From: an uncultured Fodinibius sp.
GTDB taxonomy: Bacteria > Bacteroidota > Rhodothermia > Balneolales > Balneolaceae
Length of the DNA: 32,411 bases
Reading direction: 5' to 3'
Assembly: GCA_913057775.1 (NCBI GenBank)
Contig: CAJXOG010000015.1
Coordinates: forward strand, 1 to 32,411
Positions 8,923 to 17,367 of the stretch are shown piece after piece. The position numbers and the translations under genes are program-made. The notes below the pieces were generated by a model that made no database searches, was not told the origin of the DNA, and worked only from the letters and a program-made list of their open reading frames with translations. Position 1 is the stretch's first letter; every line of letters starts with the position of its first letter.

Positions 8923-9627
8923 TTAGAAATTTGGACTTAACGTATGTTTCTGATAGAAATCACAGATAATTTCTACAGCCTCTTCCTCATCATCCGTTAA
9001 ATGGAAGAGATCAATATCTTCTTCTGATATCGTACCATTAGCAACCATGGTTTCAGTAATCCAGTCAACCAAGCCCCTCCAGTAATCCGTTCCTATTAAC
9101 ACAATGGGGAAAGCATTAATTTTTTTGGTTTGTATCAGTGTCATTGCCTCAAAAAACTCATCAAGTGTTCCCAGACCACCGGGAAAAACAATAAATCCTT
9201 GAGCATATTTTACAAACATCACCTTGCGAACAAAAAAGTAATGAAAATTGATAATATAGTCGTCATCAACATAGGGATTCAATCCCTGTTCGTGAGGTAG
9301 CGTAATACCAAGACCTACCGATTTACCTCCCCCCTCCTGGGCTCCTTTATTGGCAGCTTCCATGATTCCAGGTCCCCCACCAGTAATAATTCCAAACCCT
9401 CTTTCTGTGACTTTCTTAGCGGTTTGCTGAGCCATTTCATAATAGACATCACTTTCACCCATTCGTGCAGATCCGAATATGGATACACAAGGACCAATTT
9501 TAAAAAGCTTATCGTAGCCCTCCACAAATTCACCCATAATTTTAAAAATAAACCAGACATCACTTTCGTGGCTATCGCCAAAGTTATCGGGCACCGTCAA
9601 TTTACTTAAATCATTTTTACTGCTCAT
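8923..9627 (-). CDS. LOG-family (TIGR00730) nucleotide 5'-monophosphate phosphoribohydrolase
   Basis: The 234-residue Rossmann-like protein has both LOG signatures: GGGPGIMEAANKGA (83-96) and PGGLGTLDE (149-157), with the family's arginine in FFVRK (R134). Characterised members hydrolyse nucleoside monophosphates to base and ribose 5-phosphate, some acting as cytokinin-activating enzymes and others (such as PpnN) in purine nucleotide turnover. Substrate here is unknown. The gene begins 9 bases after the DUF5683 gene stop, in the same direction, and is probably the last gene of the parA-parB-DUF5683 operon. There is no strong terminator after it; a weak 4-bp hairpin with a T-run is noted near 8830. 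Confidence 0.9.
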   Translation of the reverse strand: MSSKNDLSKLTVPDNFGDSHESDVWFIFKIMGEFVEGYDKLFKIGPCVSIFGSARMGESDVYYEMAQQTAKKVTERGFGIITGGGPGIMEAANKGAQEGGGKSVGLGITLPHEQGLNPYVDDDYIINFHYFFVRKVMFVKYAQGFIVFPGGLGTLDEFFEAMTLIQTKKINAFPIVLIGTDYWRGLVDWITETMVANGTISEEDIDLFHLTDDEEEAVEIICDFYQKHTLSPNF

Positions 9628-9636
9628 AACACTTAT

Positions 9637-10314
9637 TTAGTTAGCTATTAAATTGATTGATAATGTGATTCCCGGCAATTTAGACTGTGCCATAAGTGCA
9701 GGTTTTACACGCGGACGCATGCTCAAATCTTTTGATACATCAAACGATCGCATGTGGGCAAATACATAGGCATCTATAATATTAAGGCCGTATGCCAAAA
9801 CTATGCCCACGTAAACCAGATCACGATTATTTCTAAACTGGTTTCGCAGATCTCGCACCTCATTCAAATTAGCATTTTCAGGAATATACGAAGGGGTTTC
9901 TCCAAATCGTAAGTCATCAGGGGTATCCGGATTTAAATTATAAAACGCCGCACGATAATCATGGTATTTTTTTGTCAGATGAACACTGTAATACCCCAAT
10001 CCCCCTAAAGCTGCATATACAATCGGAACCTTCCAGGCTTGGTTATTAACAATTTGTCCCCAACCCGGAATAATCATCGACTTGTATAATACACTGTTAG
10101 GATCGGGTAGACCTTCATTTACATTCTTGCTAGTCGTATCACTTGAAAATTTAAATTTCTGATAATAAACATCAGCATTAGTGTAAAGACTTCCATATTG
10201 AGAGGAAAGCGAATTATTCAATTGCTGGGACTGACCTGGCGTAGGTATACACAGAAAAACAGATATGCTAAGAAATAGAATCGAAAAGATCGAGCAGGCG
10301 ATCCAGTTCTTCAT
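9637..10314 (-). CDS. DUF5683 membrane protein downstream of parB
   Basis: The open frame could start at 10347, but the ATG at 10314 gives a clean signal peptide (MKNWIACSIFSILFL...) and a 225-residue product, so I choose it. It overlaps the end of parB by 47 bases. The body matches DUF5683: SMIIPGWGQIVNNQAWK (start of the first helix region), YYSVHLTKKYHDY, RNQFRNNRDLVYVGIVLAYGLNIIDAYV and a C-terminal region. It is predicted to have two to three membrane-spanning segments. The family is of unknown function but is commonly found right after parAB in Bacteroidota, which supports a membrane role linked to chromosome segregation or merely a conserved neighbourhood. I cannot tell which. Confidence 0.8.
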   Translation of the reverse strand: MKNWIACSIFSILFLSISVFLCIPTPGQSQQLNNSLSSQYGSLYTNADVYYQKFKFSSDTTSKNVNEGLPDPNSVLYKSMIIPGWGQIVNNQAWKVPIVYAALGGLGYYSVHLTKKYHDYRAAFYNLNPDTPDDLRFGETPSYIPENANLNEVRDLRNQFRNNRDLVYVGIVLAYGLNIIDAYVFAHMRSFDVSKDLSMRPRVKPALMAQSKLPGITLSINLIAN

Positions 10315-11206
10315 CCGAATAATATTCGATACGTATTTCGCCACCATTCTTCTTAGATTTAATATTGACCTTTGTACTTAACGTACTACGTAGTCGATTC
10401 GATATTTCTTTTAAAAATGCACGTTCCTGATCAGTGGTATCAGTTTGCTCAGAGTCCTTTTGTTGATCCTCATTTAGTTTCCGGATTACCTTTTCCGTCT
10501 TTCGAACAGAATATCCATTATCAATAATTTTATTATACACTTCCTCCTGATCGTCTTCATCATCAATAGAAAGAAGTGCTCGTGCATGTCCCATAGATAT
10601 CTTTTGATCGCGCAAGCCTGCCTGAATAAATGCCGGTAAATTCAACAATCGTAGCATATTGGTGACCGTAGACCGATTTTTACCGACCCGTTCGGCTACT
10701 TCAGCCTGGGTATAGCCGGCTTCTTCCACCAATCGCTGATAACCCATCGCAACTTCAATAGGGTTTAAATCCTCGCGTTGAATATTCTCAATAAGCGCAT
10801 ACGATATAATATCATCATCATTAACTTCACGAATATACGACGGAATTTCTTCCATCCCAGCCAGCTTTGCTGCCCGTAAACGTCGTTCACCACTTATGAG
10901 TTCGAACCGCTTTTCACCTATATAACGTACGGTAATCGGCTGGATTAATCCATGAGCATCAATAGAATCCGCAAGTTCCTCAAGACGCTCCTCGTTAAAC
11001 TCCTTGCGGGGCTGATGCGGATTGGGACGGATATTATCAACCGGCACATGCAATACAATATTTACCCGCTTCTGCGGCTCTACATACGGCGATCCATCCC
11101 CTTCCTGTTCTCCACTTTGTTTTTTTTCTTTTGCTTGCTTCCCTTCCTCATCATATTCGGGGAAAAAAGCTCCTAAACCGCGACCTAAAACCTTTTTTGA
11201 TGCCAT
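10268..11206 (-). CDS. parB: Chromosome-partitioning protein ParB
   Basis: The 312-residue centromere-binding CTPase-type clamp loads at parS sites and spreads along DNA to organise the origin region. The conserved parts are an N-terminal ParA-interacting basic region (KKVLGRGLGAFF, 4-15), the ParB box with PNPHQPRK (61-68), the CTP-binding GERRLRAAKLAG (106-117), the NIQREDLNP motif (141-149), and a helix-turn-helix (about 166-188) followed by GHARALL. The C-terminal dimerisation part (about 255-312) is less conserved. It follows parA by 13 bases. The acidic/lysine-rich linker at 19-47 is low complexity, as is usual in the family. Confidence 0.97.
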   Translation of the reverse strand: MASKKVLGRGLGAFFPEYDEEGKQAKEKKQSGEQEGDGSPYVEPQKRVNIVLHVPVDNIRPNPHQPRKEFNEERLEELADSIDAHGLIQPITVRYIGEKRFELISGERRLRAAKLAGMEEIPSYIREVNDDDIISYALIENIQREDLNPIEVAMGYQRLVEEAGYTQAEVAERVGKNRSTVTNMLRLLNLPAFIQAGLRDQKISMGHARALLSIDDEDDQEEVYNKIIDNGYSVRKTEKVIRKLNEDQQKDSEQTDTTDQERAFLKEISNRLRSTLSTKVNIKSKKNGGEIRIEYYSDEELDRLLDLFDSIS

Positions 11207-11219
11207 AATTCATCACCTT

Positions 11220-12020
11220 TTAACTACTCGCAAATACCGGACTATCTTTAAAAAGTTCTTTATTGCGATGGATAATTTCGCGTGCCAATGCCAGATAATT
11301 CTTAGCGCCTACGCTTGTAGAATCATAAAGCAATGCCGGCTTTCCAAAGCTGGGTGCCTCGGCAAGACGAACATTCCGTTTAATAATAGCTTCAAAGACA
11401 CGATCCTCGAAATACTTCCGCACTTCATCAGCCACCTGGTCCGAAAGCCGTGTACGCGTATCATACATCGTTAGAAGTACGCCCTCAATTTCAAGTTCGG
11501 TATTTAAATGCTGACGCACAATCTTAATCGTATTTAATAACTGTCCCAGCCCTTCCAAAGCAAAATATTCACATTGCACCGGAATAAGAACCGAATCTGA
11601 AGCCGTTAATGCATTAATAGTAAGCAATCCAAGCGAAGGCGGACAATCAATAATAATAAAATCGTATTGCTCCTTGAGACCCGAAATAGCTTTCTCCAAG
11701 ATACGCTCCCGCTGATCTCGATCAATCATCTCAATTTCGGCCCCAACCAGATTAATATGCGAAGGTATCAACTCCAAAAAAGGTAATTCCGTCTCCCTGA
11801 TAGCATCCGAGGCATCCACCCCTCCTACCATCACTTCATAAACGGAATGCGATACCGTCTTCGCCTCAACACCCAACCCACTGGTAGTATTACTCTGGGG
11901 ATCAATGTCAATTATTAACGTGGTATGCTCGATAGCAGCAAGGCTGGCAGCGAGGTTGATAGCCGTCGTTGTTTTACCAACGCCGCCTTTTTGGTTTGCT
12001 ATGGAAATTATCTTGCCCAT
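11220..12020 (-). CDS. parA: Chromosome-partitioning ATPase ParA/Soj
   Basis: The 266-residue deviant Walker ATPase drives movement of ParB-bound origin DNA. It has the deviant Walker A motif KGGVGKTT (11-18, with signature lysine K11), the A' motif DIDPQSNTT (38-46) and Walker [11 protein letters not shown] (122-131). It is the chromosomal Soj/ParA type rather than a plasmid type, judging by its small size with no N-terminal helix-turn-helix. It heads a minus-strand run parA-parB-DUF5683-LOG. A candidate promoter lies 41 bases upstream. Confidence 0.97.
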   Translation of the reverse strand: MGKIISIANQKGGVGKTTTAINLAASLAAIEHTTLIIDIDPQSNTTSGLGVEAKTVSHSVYEVMVGGVDASDAIRETELPFLELIPSHINLVGAEIEMIDRDQRERILEKAISGLKEQYDFIIIDCPPSLGLLTINALTASDSVLIPVQCEYFALEGLGQLLNTIKIVRQHLNTELEIEGVLLTMYDTRTRLSDQVADEVRKYFEDRVFEAIIKRNVRLAEAPSFGKPALLYDSTSVGAKNYLALAREIIHRNKELFKDSPVFASS

Positions 12021-12060
12021 GTAAATAATCTATAACAACAATTATTAATGTAATGATTTA

Positions 12061-12092
12061 AAAATATAATGGGATGACTTATGGTAAACAAA
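12061..12092 (-). promoter_or_regulatory. Candidate Bacteroidota-type promoter for parAB
   Basis: Read on the minus strand, TTTG (12089-12092) is followed after 20 bases by TATATTTT (12061-12068). This resembles the TTTG-N19-TAnnTTTG promoter of Bacteroidota, one base off in spacing and one in the -7 element. The element ends 40 bases before the parA ATG. Confidence 0.4.
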
Positions 12093-12235
12093 AATACTTA
12101 TTAACAAGTTGTTCACCAAGATATCAACATGCTTAGTTACCTGCATGCCAATACATTACAACTGATTAGCTAAAGAAATATTTTATATGTTCCACATATT
12201 GTTTCACGAATGTTAGAGATGTGCAAAGTTTTAAT

Positions 12236-12272
12236 AAAAAAGCCGAACATCTTTTTACAGGTATTCGGCTTC
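12236..12272 (-). terminator. Terminator of the alanine dehydrogenase gene
   Basis: The arms AGCCGAA (12241-12247) and TTCGGCT (12264-12270) form a 7-8 bp stem with a 16-base loop. On the minus strand the stem is followed by a run of seven T. It lies about 20 bases beyond the ald stop. Confidence 0.75.
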
Positions 12273-12292
12273 TCTACTAATAATCGCAGTAT

Positions 12293-13405
12293 TTATAAAA
12301 CGTTTTCAATAGGAGTGTAATCCATATTAAACGCTTCAGCTACTTCTTTATAAACAATATCTCCATCAACAATATTGAGTCCTTTAAGCAGCTCCTCGTC
12401 GTCTTTCAGAGCTTTTTTCCAACCTTTATTTGCAATATCAACCGCATATGGCAGTGTAACATTGGTTAATCCGAGCGTTGATGTTCGGGGCACTGCTCCG
12501 GGCATATTCGCTACGCAGTAGTGCACAACGCCGTCAACCTCATAAATTGGATTGTCGTGTGTTGTCGGCTTGGATGTTTCGAAACATCCGCCCTGGTCAA
12601 TAGCTACATCCACCAATACTGATCCTTTTTGCATATCGGCAAGCATATCACGAGTAATTAAGCTGGGCGCTTTGGCTCCAGGAATTAATACTGCGCCAAT
12701 TACCATATCAACATGAGGAAGCATCTTTCGGATATTAGCTTCGGAAGAGAACATAGTATCCACATTGCGCGACATGATATCATCCAAATGGCGAAGCCGC
12801 GGCATACTGATATCCATGATCGTAGTATTGGCTCCCATTCCGGCAGCAATCTTTGCGGCATTAACGCCTACAATACCACCGCCAATAACCAACACATTAG
12901 CCGGTTTTACGCCGGGAATACCTCCCAGTAAAATTCCAAGTCCACCTTCGGGCTTTTCCAAATATTTGGCCCCTTCTTGGGAAGCCATACGTCCAGCAAC
13001 CTCACTCATTGGTATAAGCAATGGCAAAGATCCGTCTGCCTTTTCTACCGTTTCGTAGGCAATTGCTACAGCTCCAGACTCTTTAACAGCCTCGGTAAGT
13101 TGCCGACTGGCAGCAAAGTGAAAATAGGTGAAAATAATTTGTCCCTTCTTCATCCTGTCATACTCTACCTCAATAGGTTCCTTCACCTTCATGATCATTT
13201 CGGCCTTATCCCAAAGCTCATCTACATCGTCAATAATTTCAGCTCCGGCTTCTATGTATTGCTCATCCAGAAAACCGCTGCCCTGTCCGGCTCCTTTCTC
13301 GATCAATACATCATGACCATTACGTTTCATCTTTGTTACACCGCCGGGTAGTAGAGCCACGCGGTTTTCATGTGTTTTAATCTCTTTGGGTACACCTATA
13401 ATCAT
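12293..13405 (-). CDS. ald: Alanine dehydrogenase
   Basis: The 370-residue enzyme catalyses NAD-dependent oxidative deamination of L-alanine to pyruvate and ammonia, or the reverse. Length is right for the family (about 370). Catalytic and substrate residues are visible: R15 (HENRVALLP), K75 in MKVKEP and H96 in YFHFAAS, the positions described for M. tuberculosis Ald. The NAD-binding Rossmann loop is GGGIVGVNAA (175-184) with D198 binding the ribose, and VDVAIDQGG contains the second key aspartate. The start MIIGVPKEIKTHENR is canonical. It is probably transcribed alone, with its own terminator. Confidence 0.97.
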   Translation of the reverse strand: MIIGVPKEIKTHENRVALLPGGVTKMKRNGHDVLIEKGAGQGSGFLDEQYIEAGAEIIDDVDELWDKAEMIMKVKEPIEVEYDRMKKGQIIFTYFHFAASRQLTEAVKESGAVAIAYETVEKADGSLPLLIPMSEVAGRMASQEGAKYLEKPEGGLGILLGGIPGVKPANVLVIGGGIVGVNAAKIAAGMGANTTIMDISMPRLRHLDDIMSRNVDTMFSSEANIRKMLPHVDMVIGAVLIPGAKAPSLITRDMLADMQKGSVLVDVAIDQGGCFETSKPTTHDNPIYEVDGVVHYCVANMPGAVPRTSTLGLTNVTLPYAVDIANKGWKKALKDDEELLKGLNIVDGDIVYKEVAEAFNMDYTPIENVL

Positions 13406-13452
13406 GAATACAGAATTTTTGTTAATAGTATGCTGCGGAGTTAAATCCGTGC

Positions 13453-13460
13453 CAAAGGTA
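13453..13460 (-). promoter_or_regulatory. Candidate promoter -7 element for ald
   Basis: On the minus strand this reads TACCTTTG, a perfect TAnnTTTG match, 47 bases before the ald ATG. The -33 TTTG element is not evident at the expected spacing. Confidence 0.3.
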
Positions 13461-13517
13461 GGTAATTTTTGGGAAAAATTTAACTACAACTATCCCAATT
13501 TTTATAATCTGAATCAC

Positions 13518-13787
13518 TCATAAGCAATTAAGCTTTTTATACTTTTCTATTCCCAATTCTGTTAAAGTAACATGCCCATATAGAAGAGGACCACCAATCG
13601 TTTTTGTATTAATTAATCCAATCTCTTGAAAATACTCCAGCCCATTTTTTATTTCTGTCCGATCCCATTCGAGATTGTCATTAATTTTCTTGACTGAGAT
13701 CTGTTTACAAGTATCCTCCTGCGAAAGCGAACCAATTTCCCTCAAAAATCGCTGATACTTTTTACTGAATTTACTACCAATAAGCAT
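13518..13787 (-). CDS. Small winged-helix-like protein of unknown function
   Basis: The 89-residue product has no signal peptide or membrane helix. Its second half reads like a winged helix: a helix (WDRTEIKNGLEYFQEIGLI, about 40-58), then a beta-hairpin wing (TIGGPLLYGHVTLTELG, about 62-78) and a last helix (IEKYKKL). The pattern of a recognition helix followed by GL-I/V and a wing ending in T-x-LG is common in small bacterial wHTH domains. It ends in NCL. The gene is isolated between ald and the divergent DUF58 gene, with 192 bases upstream. No Shine-Dalgarno is seen before ATG 13787. Coding potential is supported by the domain-like pattern rather than by a recognised homologue; it could be a regulator of a neighbour or an orphan. 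Confidence 0.6.
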   Translation of the reverse strand: MLIGSKFSKKYQRFLREIGSLSQEDTCKQISVKKINDNLEWDRTEIKNGLEYFQEIGLINTKTIGGPLLYGHVTLTELGIEKYKKLNCL

Positions 13788-13873
13788 GGCTAATCTATTC
13801 GATCATTCCACTGTTTTAGATATTTCAATACAATAATTGAATCTAAACAAACCGTTATGAAACTGTTACTAAA

Positions 13874-13902
13874 TTGTTATCATATCTAAATTGCCATCTT
13901 TG
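13874..13902 (+). promoter_or_regulatory. Candidate promoter for the DUF58 gene
   Basis: TTG (13874-13876) is separated by 18 bases from CATCTTTG (13895-13902), one base off the TAnnTTTG -7 consensus of Bacteroidota. The start codon is 77 bases downstream. Confidence 0.3.
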
Positions 13903-13979
13903 GAAAACCTGATTATCAACTTTTAAAGAAATAATAATTCCCCTATTCTTGCCCTTACTGCAATACCAATATTTCAATT

Positions 13980-14855
13980 ATGATCTCAAAAGAAATTCTT
14001 CAGAAAGTCCGCAAAATTGAAATTCGTACTAAAGGAAAGGTGAACAGCCTTTTTGGCGGGGAATATCAATCCGCATTTAAAGGGCGCGGAATGGAGTTTT
14101 CGGAAGTACGCGAATATACCTATGGGGATGACATCCGGCAAATCGACTGGAATGTAACCGCCCGCACCGGAGACCCATTTATTAAGCAGTTTGAAGAAGA
14201 ACGCGAACAAACCCTGATGCTGTGCGTTGATATTTCTCCCAGCGGCATCTTTGGCAGCCAGGGACAAAGCAAAATGGAGCTATCAATAGAGATATGTGCC
14301 GTACTGGCATTCAGTGCTATCAAGAATGGGGATAAAGTCGGGCTTATTCTTTTTACGGATGAAATCGAAAAGGTAATCCCACCAAAAAAAGGAAGACTAC
14401 ACGTATTACGGCTTATCCGTGAACTTTTAACCACAGAACCCAAAGGCACAGGTACAGACATCAGCGAGGCGTTATCGTACGTAAACCGCCTACTGAATCG
14501 ACGAGCTATCATCGTATTGGCCAGCGACTTTCAGGATGATAAATACGATCGGCAGCTCAAGATCACCAACCGTAAACACGATCTTGTAAATATTTTTATC
14601 AACGATAAGTTTGAAGATGAACTGCCCGACCTCGGATTAGTTCCGCTACGGGACGCCGAAACCGGTGAAGAAGTGCTAGTAGATACATCCAGCGAAAAAG
14701 TGCGAAAGGAGTATCAAAAGAAAAGAGAAAAGGCCAAACACCAGCTTCGGGATCAATTTTTACGGATGAAAATTGATATGATTGAACTGGAAACCAACGC
14801 CTCGTATATCCGCCCTCTCATGACTTTTTTCCGCAGACGCATGCACCGTTATTAA
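13980..14855 (+). CDS. DUF58 (VWA-like) protein of the MoxR/Bat type
   Basis: The 291-residue cytoplasmic protein carries the DUF58 signature GRGMEFSEVREYTYGDD (35-51) followed by IRQIDWNVTARTGDPFIKQF (52-71). The VWA fold after it has a metal-ion (MIDAS) motif DISPS (D84, S86, S88). In Bacteroidota and others, DUF58 genes sit between moxR (AAA ATPase) and batA/batB/batD and are linked to envelope stress or metal-centre maturation, but the molecular role is unproven. Here moxR is absent from the window, and the next two genes of the usual set are separated from this one by an opposing M23 peptidase gene. There is no obvious Shine-Dalgarno before ATG 13980. Confidence 0.92.
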   Translation: MISKEILQKVRKIEIRTKGKVNSLFGGEYQSAFKGRGMEFSEVREYTYGDDIRQIDWNVTARTGDPFIKQFEEEREQTLMLCVDISPSGIFGSQGQSKMELSIEICAVLAFSAIKNGDKVGLILFTDEIEKVIPPKKGRLHVLRLIRELLTTEPKGTGTDISEALSYVNRLLNRRAIIVLASDFQDDKYDRQLKITNRKHDLVNIFINDKFEDELPDLGLVPLRDAETGEEVLVDTSSEKVRKEYQKKREKAKHQLRDQFLRMKIDMIELETNASYIRPLMTFFRRRMHRY

Positions 14856-14858
14856 TTA

Positions 14859-16148
14859 TTATTTTACCTGTGTGATAACAGGTCCGCTGTCTTGCATAGT
14901 ATCTATTTTTGCTTCCAGATGGCGATCCAAGCTATCTCTTACCTCAGTAAAAACATCCATCAGGCTATCAGGCACCGCCTCTGATGATGGTAAATCAACC
15001 GTACGAGAGTTTACCGGGTGATCATTTTTATAGAGCGAATAATGCAGATGAGGACCAGTAGCACGACCAGTACTTCCTACATAACCAATAACCTCTCCCT
15101 GCTCTACTTTTACTCCACGATTGATCCCCCTTGCAAACCCCCGCAGGTGCAGGTATGCGGTCCGATAGGTCGAATTATGAGTTATTTTTACAATATTTCC
15201 ATTAGCACCACGGTATCGTGCTTCCGTAACGGTTCCATCCCCTACTGCCAATACCGGTGTACCTGGCGGAGCCGCATAATCAACACCGGTATGAGGAACT
15301 CGCTTCTTTAGTATGGGATGATAGCGACTGCGTGAAAAATTTGAGCTTACTCGCTGACTAAACTTGAACGGAGCTTGTAAGAGTGCTTTCTGTACACTTT
15401 CTCCCTTTTCATTGAAATAGCCTTCCACATCTCCATGACGAAATTTATATGCCTGATAGGATTCCCCCCGATGGGTAAACTCAGCTGCTTTTATATCACC
15501 AATACCATAGTAATCGTCATCAATAAATTGTTTGTCATAAAGAACTTCGAAAGAATCGCCCGGTCGTAATCCAAAAAAGTTGATCTGCCAAGCAAAAATA
15601 TTCGCCATTCTATTGGCCAACAGTTGACTGCCACCTTTCGAACTTATGGTTTGATATAATGAATTCTCTATCTTGCCAGAAGCCGCAACTGTTTTGCTGG
15701 TAAGTGGACGCGATGCTTTATAAATTTGTAACGAATCTTTCTGCCAGTCCAACACCACATAATCCAATGGATTGTTCTGTATGAGTATATGTGACACATC
15801 TCGCGTACTGTCAGCAGATATATACGCACGGTATTTTTGACCCGGCTTAATTTGATTAAAATCGATAATATCACTCGCCTCTTGTGTTATCGAGTAAATT
15901 TCCTGCGGACTAAAATCAAATTTATCGAGTATAAGATATAGACTTTCGTTGCGTTTAACGATATAATCTTGAATCTCAACGCTATCTATGGGAATGCCAA
16001 ATTGATCAAATGTTGGAGCAGAAACCGAGGTATCAACAGTTGCTGAAATAGGTTCCAGCTGCTGTTCAGGCACACTATTGTCCGTTTCTAAAATACATCC
16101 CCACATAATAAAGATTAACAGTACACTTAATAATGAGCTCGTTCGCAT
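14859..16148 (-). CDS. Membrane-anchored M23 family metallopeptidase (lipoprotein)
   Basis: The frame opens at a GTG (16208), but ATG 16148 has a good Shine-Dalgarno (GGAG about 4 bases before it) and starts a lipoprotein signal peptide (MRTSSLLSVLLIFIMWGC), giving 429 residues. The N-terminal third includes a LysM/OapA-like segment (IVKRNESLYLILDKF, KPGQKYRAYI). The C-terminal lysostaphin-type M23 domain keeps the zinc and catalytic residues: HTGVDYAA (H286, D290), H334 in AYLHLRG and HLH (367-369). The active site is therefore intact, so it should cut peptidoglycan cross-links at the outer membrane or in the periplasm. The gene runs opposite to the Bat-type genes on both sides: its stop lies 3 bases from the DUF58 stop, and it is divergent from the BatD-like gene. 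Confidence 0.93.
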   Translation of the reverse strand: MRTSSLLSVLLIFIMWGCILETDNSVPEQQLEPISATVDTSVSAPTFDQFGIPIDSVEIQDYIVKRNESLYLILDKFDFSPQEIYSITQEASDIIDFNQIKPGQKYRAYISADSTRDVSHILIQNNPLDYVVLDWQKDSLQIYKASRPLTSKTVAASGKIENSLYQTISSKGGSQLLANRMANIFAWQINFFGLRPGDSFEVLYDKQFIDDDYYGIGDIKAAEFTHRGESYQAYKFRHGDVEGYFNEKGESVQKALLQAPFKFSQRVSSNFSRSRYHPILKKRVPHTGVDYAAPPGTPVLAVGDGTVTEARYRGANGNIVKITHNSTYRTAYLHLRGFARGINRGVKVEQGEVIGYVGSTGRATGPHLHYSLYKNDHPVNSRTVDLPSSEAVPDSLMDVFTEVRDSLDRHLEAKIDTMQDSGPVITQVK

Positions 16149-16344
16149 CACTCCAAATTTGTTAGAAATAATTCGCTTTAAGTTATCATTTTCACAACAT
16201 CTATGCACAGTTAATATTGCACATAACTTTTAGGCGTCCAGTTTTTCCGAATGGCGCTATTTTTTCTATTTTTGGTGCCTATTAATTGGGATTGCGTTAT
16301 TATCATCCTCATATAAAATAAATTTCAACCATCGTATTATTTCA

Positions 16345-17367
16345 GTGGCAATAAAAAGATTTGTAAACGAATTTTCCATCATCTGCCTTCTATTGATTTT
16401 TATTCCCCTCAGTGGGCAGACCCAAAATCTAAAAGAATTTTCCACTGTCGACTCTCTGCAAGTCGGAGATACCTTCGATTTTTCTATTACGCTTGATAAA
16501 AACCAAGAATACGATGACATCACTTTCCCCGACAGTTCTCACCTCAGTGGAACTTTTGAGATTCGTTCCCGAAAGCAGTTCCAGATCTCCGAATATAAAG
16601 ACAGCGTTTATTACGAGCTTCAATTCTTTGGCACCGCCGATACGCTCATTCCTAAATTACCCGTTCAATTAGTAAAGGAACAAGATACAACAACCTTATA
16701 CACAAAACCTATCCCCGTTGGTTTTAGCAGTATTCTTGCAGGCAACGATGAATCCCTTCGTCCGCTTAAACCCATTTTTGATTTTGCACAGGCTTGGTGG
16801 CCGTACCTTTTGGGATTCCTGATTTTAGCCATCGCTGCCTATTATGCCTATCAGTACTATCTGCAGTGGCAACAACGTCAACAGCAAGAAAAAGAGCGGC
16901 CTGTATTTAATCCCACTCCATTTCAAAACCCATTAAAGGAGTTTCGAAAATCGATCAAGCAGCTCGAAAATGCTAAATTATCCAGCCAAGAAGATTACAA
17001 GGCTTTTTACAGTGATCTCGGAGATGCCATCCGGCAATATTATGAATCACTTTATAACCTTCCTGCTTTAGAATCAACCAGTGGCGAACTTTTAACTATG
17101 CTTAGAAATGGTTCTATCGACCAAGATCTTATTGATGATACCAGAGCGGTCCTGCAGGAAGCAGATATGGTGAAATTTGCCAAATTTAATCCTACTCCCA
17201 AGCAGGCCGAGCGAGCTCTCCAAAAAGCTTACAACTTTCTGGATCGTGCTCAACAAATTGACGGACCCCGCATCGATCATCTCCGGCGCAAACATCAGTC
17301 TAAAATAGAAGCCCAACGCGAAGAATTTTATGAAGAACATGAAAAAAGTGAGAAGGTGAACGCATGA
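16345..17367 (+). CDS. BatD-like/DUF4381-like single-pass membrane protein
   Basis: The 340-residue protein starts with GTG and an N-terminal signal peptide (hydrophobic about 11-22, cleavage near SGQTQ). An exported beta-rich domain follows (about 30-135, containing LQVGDTFDFSITLDK and FEIRSRKQFQ). One transmembrane helix (about 152-174, WWPYLLGFLILAIAAYYAY) leads to a cytoplasmic helical tail (about 200-340) rich in charged residues. This layout matches the BatD-like or DUF4381-type partner encoded next to BatA in Bacteroidota. The stop overlaps the start of the VWA gene by 4 bases (ATGA at 17364), so the two are translationally coupled. Family identity is by architecture and neighbourhood, not by a decisive motif. 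Confidence 0.7.
   Translation: MAIKRFVNEFSIICLLLIFIPLSGQTQNLKEFSTVDSLQVGDTFDFSITLDKNQEYDDITFPDSSHLSGTFEIRSRKQFQISEYKDSVYYELQFFGTADTLIPKLPVQLVKEQDTTTLYTKPIPVGFSSILAGNDESLRPLKPIFDFAQAWWPYLLGFLILAIAAYYAYQYYLQWQQRQQQEKERPVFNPTPFQNPLKEFRKSIKQLENAKLSSQEDYKAFYSDLGDAIRQYYESLYNLPALESTSGELLTMLRNGSIDQDLIDDTRAVLQEADMVKFAKFNPTPKQAERALQKAYNFLDRAQQIDGPRIDHLRRKHQSKIEAQREEFYEEHEKSEKVNA

Larger units (their letters stand above)
12021..12292. other. AT-rich intergenic region upstream of parA
   Basis: This 272-base gene-free stretch holds the candidate parA promoter, the ald terminator at its right end, and several short motifs. TTATTAACA (12098-12106) is one base away from a DnaA box (TTATNCACA). TGTTCCAC (12188-12195) and TGTTTCACG (12200-12208) lie in direct repeat, 12 bases apart; the second equals one half of the canonical parS palindrome, but the other half is absent. 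None is strong enough to annotate as parS or oriC. Confidence 0.5.

Noticed and set aside
12200-12216. Canonical parS site upstream of parA
   Set aside because: Only the left half (TGTTTCACG) is present; the right half of the palindrome does not match.
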